From: Paraspadella gotoi
Taxonomy: Eukaryota; Chaetognatha
Direction: 5' to 3'
Assembly (NCBI GenBank): GCA_051294375.1
Contig: CM119271.1
Span: 15,072,770 to 15,136,769 of the forward strand
DNA length: 64,000 nt
In this document: positions 56,450 to 64,000 of the stretch, in pieces
How positions within the stretch are numbered: position 1 is the stretch's first letter
Layout of the letters: every line of letters starts with the position of its first letter
Translations under genes and position numbers: made by a program
Notes under the pieces: generated by a model
Databases searched by the model: none
Told to the model about the DNA's origin: nothing
The model's input: the letters and a program-made list of their open reading frames with translations, nothing else

Positions 56450-59141
56450 AGTGACTCTCGCATCGCCTCCTCTTCCCTCACCCGAAACGTGGAGAAGGAA
56501 CAACGCCAACTCGAGCCTCGAGTTCGAGTGGATCCTCCGCCAAGGAATTCCGCCGCGTCCTCCAACAAGTTTCCGCCAGATCCTGCGATGAGTGCGCCAA
56601 GCGGTTTCCGGCCTCAAATGGCGCGGCGGAGCCTGCGGTTACAATAGTCAACCCGAGAGATAATCTCGTGCTGAAAGGGAGTCCGTCGGCGAGAGAACAT
56701 CAAATGCGTGTCGGCACGTTGCTGTGGGGACGTTATTTACGGAGGCGGATTTCGTTTTTTTAAATCCCGGATTTGTAAATAAGCTTTGGGTGTTCTGCGG
56801 AGTTAAGTTTTATTTAATCTCATTTGCATATTGCCTGGATATATTCCCTTTAGTTTCTAAATAGGGTATTATACGTATGCTTAGGTCGTTAAGCTCTTAT
56901 TCAGGGAATCTTGATTGTGCTTTTGTTGTTTTACACATGGGTGTCGTGTACACTTAGTGACATCCTCTTCTCAACCCCACCCCTCCCTCCGCCAGACCGT
57001 TGTCCCTCTCCCTCAAAGACGGCAGTCCGCACCGCATACATTACAAGAACGCGCGTGAAATCCTCGCAGTCCGCTGCCATGGAGACTCAATCAGATTCAG
57101 GATTACGGCGGAATCTCCTCGCCCAAGCCCCTCACCTTGCTGGAGGCATCGACACGGCCGCTTACTCCCAAGGTGCGAGCGTGTGGAGGCGGTGTGGGAG
57201 ACTGGGAGTCTTCAGAAAGTGGACTAGATGGGCGATGGTTGAGGTGTCCATTTTTAAGGGCTGGGCGGACTCATAATTTTCTATAAAAATATCACTTAAT
57301 ACTATTGGTAAAACATCTATGAATCAATGGGACGTTAAAATTTATTAACTACTATAACTAATGAGATTTGTTTTGAAACTAATATTACACTAAGAAACCA
57401 TCTGGTCACATCATCGGATTGTATTTATGGAATAAAGGAGGATCAAATAATTACTTGTATTTCTTTAAAAAGGTAAAGAAGATCGGACTAGATCTCATTA
57501 AGATCCGTGAGAAAGGCGGCGGCGGCGGCTGCTGCCGAAGAGGCGATCCCTTATCGACCCGATGTGTGCGAGGAAGTGGTGAGCCTCCTTGATCCGACCT
57601 CATCTCCGCGATCCAGTCGGGTCAGGCTTCTCTCCTCACAACCCAAGCGTCGAACTCTGGAGGATTGAAGAGACGACTCCCAATCTCCTAGTCTCATCGA
57701 GTCCGGCTTAGCCCTACGGAGGTAGTTTTTGAGTTTTACTACGTTCAGGTATTTGAGTACAGAGTAGCGGGAAGAAGAACAGAAAGAAACGAGAGTAGCG
57801 GAGGAGAGGGGACATAGCTCGAGACTGTTAAATGCAGATCCTTGCTCGTAATTAACTCTTTTACTGCATCAATGAATAATATGCATCAAATGATCAATTA
57901 TTAACTCTTCCGAGTTCGAGTCCAGACTATATTTGTTTCGAGTTTAGTTTTTATTCGCGTTCGAGTGTTGCTCGCCGTTAGATATTGATAGGCGAATCCT
58001 TAATTAGCCTCCCGAATTATAGCTTGTGAACATACAGCTCGTCCCAAAGGCTTGGACAGCTCTAAGTACTCAGTTACCAACCGTGAGTTCGGGTTCAATC
58101 CCCTCAATGGTCCCAACTGGTTAAAAGTGTGATGGTGTCGGCTTAAACACAGCTCAGATGACGTGGGTTGGTCACTGCAGGTCCACAGCCTGAGGAACCA
58201 GCTGTCAGGGGATGCCTACACCCCAGGCATCACACATGTCACCCGTTGCCATAATATTATATAATTAAAAAATATATGGCTGATCTTAGGTCGCGGGAAA
58301 GTACAACTAATAGTAATTCCAACCGATCTAATGACTTTTACAGGTCTTTTCATACATTTGTAATACATTTCTTTGAACAATCAAAAATTAACCAGCTTCA
58401 TTGATAGGGAAGCCAGGAAGCTTACTCTGCTGAAAGTTGATGTGAATAAACGAGATTATGAGAGAGCCTGATGAAGTTTTTAGTTAGTGACCTGCTATGT
58501 CATCTAATTTGTAAGGAGTGATGGAAGCACTTAAACACCAAAGCTTGTCATAGTCAAGAGGGCAATATAGCTTATTTTAATTTAAATGAATGGATAGTGC
58601 TTTTTATATTGGTTGTACCAATATTTCATATATATTAAAAAACAACACTTTGGAAAGAATAAAATTGATTATAAGGAAAATGTTTTGCGTTCATTGAATT
58701 GAAGCGTTTCGGTGCTGGAATGAAAAAGGGAAAAGAATTAGGAGAAATTAGCACATCAAGAAAATCGCAAGGGAGAGTAAAGAAGAAAAAGTAATGAATT
58801 ATTATTGAAGGCTGGGATCAAAGCCGCCTTGTTTGATTAAACCGAAAATATTTCTTCTTACATCAATCATTGTACTTACCCCACGTACCTTTTCTCCTCT
58901 TTACCCACAGTCGAGGTCCCTCCTGTCTCACCCTTACCAACTCCAGCCAGCGGCGCCGTTTCCTCCAGCACCTCGTCGAAGGGCGGCGCATCCGGGCGGC
59001 GTCCTCCAGCGCTTCCAGGCCGAGTCGCCCCGTTGCCTGGCTGCATGAGGTTCTCAATGCTGTTTTCCATCGCGCTCCAACTCTGCAAACAACTCAAGGA
59101 CAAGATTCTTGTTCTGCAACGTGCTTTTTGGAGACTGAATA
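56450..59141 (+). pseudogene. ROGDI: Broken ROGDI copy
   Basis: Corresponds to exon 1 without its start codon (56450-~56735), exon 2 (~56994-57170), exon 3 (~57505-57750) and exon 4 (58911-59141). Each exon is frameshifted several times. Most likely an assembly artefact of 48471-50946; if real, it is a truncated pseudogene. Confidence 0.85.
57991..58252 (+). mobile_element. SINE family A, second-copy version
   Basis: Counterpart of 49877-50133 at the same site, with several added bases. Confidence 0.85.
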
Positions 59142-60683
59142 AAGATTGAAGGTTGAGATTGTAAGAATTGGTGGAATTGAAAAGGGGTCGGCCTCATTTC
59201 CCCTTTCTTCATCATAGTCATGTCACAATACCTTGTCTTTCATTTTTCCAAAAACTTTTCCCGCAATTTTTTTTGTGATTGATACTTTTTTTCCAAGAAA
59301 TGCGAATGCCTCTTATTTTTGGTTGGTCAACTCGTTCGTTGTCTTTGATAGTCAACCTCCGAAAGTTTCTTCTTAGATTTAATTTTTTCTTAATACGAAG
59401 CGTTACAATGATTGCCTGCATGAGAGTACGCATTATTTTTGCTCTAGTTGAGTAATAAGTAGACGCGAAGGCAGTCTTTTAAATTATTTACGACTAAAAA
59501 GTGTCTCTCTACTGAGCTCGTCGGAGCTTTTTTTGCTTTAATTCTCCTCGCGACCTCGAATCATGTAACAGCACGAAAAAAAAAAATTGCACGTTGCAGA
59601 GCCACGAATTTAGGCATTAGTGCTCACAGTTTTTTATCGAGGTTAATCTCTCTACAACAACCGCATGTTGTTCGTTATCCTTGCTCCAAAACTGATTTTT
59701 AGACGAGTTTTTTCCCTAAATCTGCCAATTTCTTCCTCATTCCGAATATATATAAAAGAAACTTTTTCTAGATGCTAGAACACATATCGTTTATATCCAC
59801 CTCACTCGTGTAACAGTGAATTTATGATTTCAGGTGAAATAGCGACGTGTAAATTCTCTCGTATCAAGGTAAGGTGGCAGAAATATTTAATCCTGGTTAC
59901 TAATTATCAGTCATATGATATTTTAGGATTTAGATTCACAATGTTTTAAAAGTTAAAAGGTCGACTACTAAAAATCAACTTCCCGTGTAAAACCACTTGG
60001 TTTTTTTTTTTTTTTTTTGGTTCGGGATCGGAATGCCCTGTATTCTTCAATTTTTTTTCCGAACATTTATGGCCTTATTTTTTTGCGCATTTGTAACAAG
60101 TTTTTGTTTAGTTTGAAAAAAAAAAGTAGAAAAATCTAGTCAAAGAAAAAATTTAATAAAACCCGTTTTATTTTCTGTTTGCTAAATTCATCTTAAGCAA
60201 AGAGAATTTTTTCTGCAATAAAAAAAGAAATAAGAATGACTCAGCTAGATTTCGCAAACTCGTGACTAGACGAATGCGCCGCCGTGAAATTTGAAAAAGA
60301 GTTAATTGCACTAAGGAGCTGCGCAGTTTACGAGAACAGACAAAAACGAAAAAATTGAAAGAAAATAATAATAAAGAAAAGATGATGCCTCGGCTCTCGA
60401 AGCAAGCGTCGCTTCGCTTTCCATTTCGCATCGCATGCGCGATGTTTTTCTGACGCGACTGGTAATTAGATCATACTTAATCGCTAGATCAGCGATGCTA
60501 AGTGCTAATATTTCAAAAAAAAAAACTATTTCAAACTAAGTTAAAATAATTATGTGCAGTTGAATGTTTCGGGTCACAAAAAAGTGTGCCATTATTAACA
60601 GATTTTAGCTCGGAGTTTCGCCCATCCTTTGGTTATCTTACATAATTATTTTAAACATTTTAACGGATGAACCTCATTGATGG

Positions 60684-61137
60684 CCTTTTATCCAGTCCCG
60701 ACCATCCATTCCGCCTCCCTTCTCGCCTCACACTCTTCCCTGATGCCTCCTCCATTCTCCGCCATCTGCTTATCCTATTCCTCCATCCGTCTCTTCGTGG
60801 GATGTGGTCTACTGGTCTCGATGGGATGACGATGACCCCAAAGGACGCGCCCAGTAACGGCGGCAAGGTCGCCGACCCAAAGTCGCCTTTAACAACAATG
60901 CCGCACTTTTCCGCCAAACTTCCGCATCAACCACCTTCGTCTGACAAGACCACCCGATGATTCGGCTGCTGGCTTCACCGCCAGCTCTAAAGGCGCCTGC
61001 AAACGGTGGTGGCGCTGACGGTTGCCGTAGCGCCGTCGCCGTCTTCTTCGTTCGCATGCGAGATCCGGTGATCGTTTCAAGCAGCCTGGGCTTTCTGTCG
61101 TACCGACGAAAAGACGCCACAATACCGCAAACCATAA
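60684..61137 (+). pseudogene. Frameshifted copy of paralogue 1
   Basis: Counterpart of 52520-52987, broken by several single-base deletions. Confidence 0.8.
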
Positions 61138-61392
61138 TTTCCATATGATTGTTAGAACATTCTAACACTACAGTCACTGGTAAACGACGGGTTAATTGTA
61201 TTTATATTCATAATTTTTTTGTATCATTTGTATCTATTCTAAAAAGAAAGTTTGGTAAAAGAATGTTTTTTTTTTTCCATCTGCGTTTTTTTAAGAAAGA
61301 CGAAGGACAGATTTATTAATCATTAAATTTTACTAGTTTTTTGACACTATTTTTGGGAAAGACAATTTTTACGAGTTTATTATGACGAGATT

Positions 61393-61590
61393 TGTCTGAC
61401 AAGACAGACCACAACAGACGCTGCTGGCTTTGCACCGCTGGCTTTAAAGGTGCCCATATGGACAGCGGTGGTGCTGACGGTCGCGCAGCCGCCGTCTTTG
61501 TCCGCCATGCGAGATCCGGGATCTGGTTTCAAGCGCTTCGGTTTCCGTCATATCGACGATAAAGACGCCACAATACCGCAAACCATAATT
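61393..61590 (+). pseudogene. Frameshifted copy of the partial ORF
   Basis: Counterpart of 53246-53446. Confidence 0.75.
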
Positions 61591-62589
61591 TTTGGCCGAT
61601 GAAGAGACGAGACTGATGGAAGCCTTGAACCAGTTGCAGCAAGAAAAGGCAATGGCGAAAGAAGAGGAAGAGAAGATATTTTCAATTTCTTGAAAATTTT
61701 TTGTTAGATTCGTTTTGTTAAATATGCTACTTTTTGAAAGCACTCAATATCAACTACGCTATTTGATTTGTACTTTTTAGTTTGTTTAGAGTATGCGCAT
61801 GCAGTGATAAAAAAGCCCTGATTCGTAATGGGTCCTTTTTCGCGCTTAATCCTAATCGTTTTTAAATAGTCCGTTCCATACAGTGTTTACTGGATTATTA
61901 TTAAAGGCTGGATTCTGCCTCCTTGTTTGATTAACCAATTATATACTTCTTAACAGCATTGTACTTGCCCCACAACATGAAGATGGTTTTAATTTTCACT
62001 TTTTCAAGTTACAAGTTGCTACTAAAACCGAGTTTTTGTTTGGTTTTTAAAAAAAGTAGAAATATCTGTCAAGAAAAAAAAGTTAATAAACCCGTTTATT
62101 TTCTCTTTGCTAATCCATCATTAAGTCAAAGAATTTTTCCTGTAATAAAAGAATTGAGAATGATCAGCTAGATTTCGCAACTCGTGACTAGACGAAATGG
62201 CGCTGCATGAAATTTGAAAAGAGTTCTCTGCTTTAAATTGCACTCAGGAGCTGCGAGTTTAGGAGAACAGACAAAACGAAAAAATTGAAAGAAAATATAA
62301 TAAAGACAAAAGATGATGCGGTTTTTGTGGTTCAGCAAAGCGTCGCTTCGCTTTCCATTTCGCTTCACACGCCGGAAGAACTATGCAAATATGGTAATTA
62401 AATCAATTGACCGCTCGATCAGCGATGCTAAAAATTTTTTTTTCAAAACTAAGTTAAAAATTTTGTTTGCAGTTGAATGTTTCGGGTCACAAAAAAGTGT
62501 ACCATTAACATGATTTTAGCTCGGGAGTTTCGCCCATCCCTTTGGTTTACTTTACATATTATTTAAACATTTTAAACAATTTTAACGAT

Positions 62590-63128
62590 GGATGAAACCT
62601 CATTGACGGCCTTTTGTCGAGTCCGACATCCATGCCCGCCTCTTCCTCAACATCTTCCCTGATCCTCCTCATTCTCGCCATCTGCTTAACCTCTTCCTCC
62701 GTCGTCTCTTCGGCGGATGTGGTCTACTGGTCTTGATTGGGGAGGACGACGACCCAAAGGACGCCGCCTGGATGGTGCCGATTGTCGGCCGTCCCAAGTC
62801 GCCTTTAAACAACAACGCCGCCTTTCGCCAAACTATCCGCATCGACCGCTTCTTCCGACAAGACCCACACGACGCCGCTAGTCGGCACCGCCGCTTAAAG
62901 GCGTCAAAGGCGCCCTGCAGACGGGTGGCGCTGTATGGTCGCCGCCGTCGCCGTCTCTTCGTCCGTCACCCGAGATCCGGGATCCGGTTTCAAGCGGCCC
63001 GGGCTTGCCGTCGTATCGACGGAAAAGACGCCACAATACCGCAAACCGGCGTCCGGAACGACGCCGCGTCGCACGTACCTCAGTCCGACACCGCCACTGT
63101 AATTTGGCGTCGCGTGAAGCCACGTTAT
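62590..63128 (+). pseudogene. Frameshifted copy of paralogue 2
   Basis: Counterpart of 54467-55012, broken by multiple single-base deletions. Confidence 0.8.
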
Positions 63129-64000
63129 GAGTTGGCGACTGTCCGTTTGATCAAACTTTTATCCGTCATTCTATATATCCGTTCGCCTGTCTGCCTTTTC
63201 TTTTTTGTTAGACTTGGATCATGTTTTTCACGCTTATTCAATAAAGTTTGTTTAATTATTTATATTGAGATGAACAATAAGTAAGTTGGCCTTCACGCGA
63301 CATTTGTCTCTTTCCTGCAAAGGTAAATCTCCGGCTGAAAAGGACTTTTGGGATGACCCCTGGAGACATATGGGGCAAATGAAAAGTTCCAAAGGCCAAG
63401 ATTCAAACATGGGTCATGCAGAGCCTCTCTTAACTTGGTCGATTCTAAAAGAGAAAGAATATTTACGTAATTTTCATATGATTGTTAGAAACATTCTAAC
63501 GCTGCAGTCACTGGTAAACCGACGGGTTAATTGTATTTATATTCGTATTTTTATGTATCATTGTATCTATTGTAAAAGAAAGTCTGGTAAAGAATGTCTT
63601 TTTTTTTTCCCCGTCTGTGTATTTCTTAAGAAAAGACAAGGACCAATTTATTAATCCGAAAATTTTATCTAGTTAGTTATTTTGACAAACTATTTTTCGG
63701 GAAAGACAATTTTACGATGTTTAAGACGAGATTTTTCTCCAATAAAAGTAAACGATTGTGGCCGATTGAAGAGACGAGACTGATGGAAGCCTTGAACCGT
63801 TGCAGCAAGAAAGGCAAAGGCGAAAGAAGAGGAAACAGAAGGTTATTTCATTTTTGAAATTTTTTTGTAGATTCGTTTTGTTAAATGCTACTTTTTTGAA
63901 CGCTCACATCAACTATGCTATTTTGAATTGTACTTTTTAAAGTTCGTTCAGAGTATGCGCGTGCAGTGATAAAAAAGCCCCTGTGTGGTGGATATTTCAC

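Larger units (their letters stand above)
56450..64000 (+). repeat. Second, indel-ridden copy of 48477-55895
   Basis: Begins abruptly inside ROGDI exon 1 (AGTGACTCTCGC, six bases after the ATG in copy 1) and runs collinearly to the window end, offset 7,973 bp at the start. Differences are overwhelmingly 1-2 base insertions (mainly 56450-58900) and deletions (mainly 60600-64000), often at homopolymers. This pattern is expected of uncorrected long-read sequence rather than of evolution. Confidence 0.9.

Overview
This window is nuclear DNA of an invertebrate animal; the sequence alone does not let me name the group. The evidence is spliced protein-coding genes with GT-AG introns (two look GC-AG), GC-rich exons in AT-rich introns, and full orthologues of conserved metazoan genes packed at about one per 4 kb. 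Microsatellites, tRNA-derived SINEs and fold-back DNA elements are common.

Layout, left to right. 1-2893 is the 3' part of rabenosyn-5 (RBSN). 2894-7665 is repeat-rich and gene-free: a 1.3-kb fold-back element whose arms carry hammerhead-ribozyme-like motifs, more decayed relatives, telomere-like GGGTTA stretches and a tRNA-derived SINE. 7666-10695 is an F-box/LRR gene. 10705-13431 holds a 0.6-kb tandem duplication and a perfect 32-bp inverted repeat enclosing a SINE. Then come SLC25A19 (13432-15414, exon 1 end amplified in tandem with its splice donor), SARNP (16332-18800, with a hAT-like element nested in a SINE in intron 3), HCFC1 (19532-25429), ACP1 (26156-26632, intronless), EIF2S2 (27232-30752), PUS7 (31691-35707), PSMD11 (36026-37865), POLR2F (38088-38894), RPL31 (39158-39871), RPL26 (40075-40889) and a FAM120-family gene (41373-44903). 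A ~30-bp minisatellite (45766-46547) abuts the stop codon of the only minus-strand gene, a small TSP1/Ig type I membrane protein (48134-46553). That gene is divergent from ROGDI (48471-50946). 51765-55880 is a local duplication carrying paralogous small membrane-protein ORFs.

From 56450 to the window end the sequence repeats 48477-55895 with very many 1-2 base indels and few substitutions. I read this as a false (assembly) duplication or a very low-quality copy, not a functional second locus.

The conserved genes are mostly housekeeping: endosome recycling, mitochondrial TPP import, mRNP export, transcription cofactor, translation initiation, tRNA/mRNA pseudouridylation, proteasome lid, RNA polymerase subunit and ribosomal proteins. 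All but one lie on the + strand. PSMD11, POLR2F, RPL31 and RPL26 are separated by only about 200-260 bp, which raises (does not prove) polycistronic transcription with trans-splicing. The least expected signals are a ~22-bp octamer-containing motif that recurs only inside introns, three SINE families sharing one core and one tail behind different tRNA-like heads, and hammerhead-like motifs with a covarying stem.
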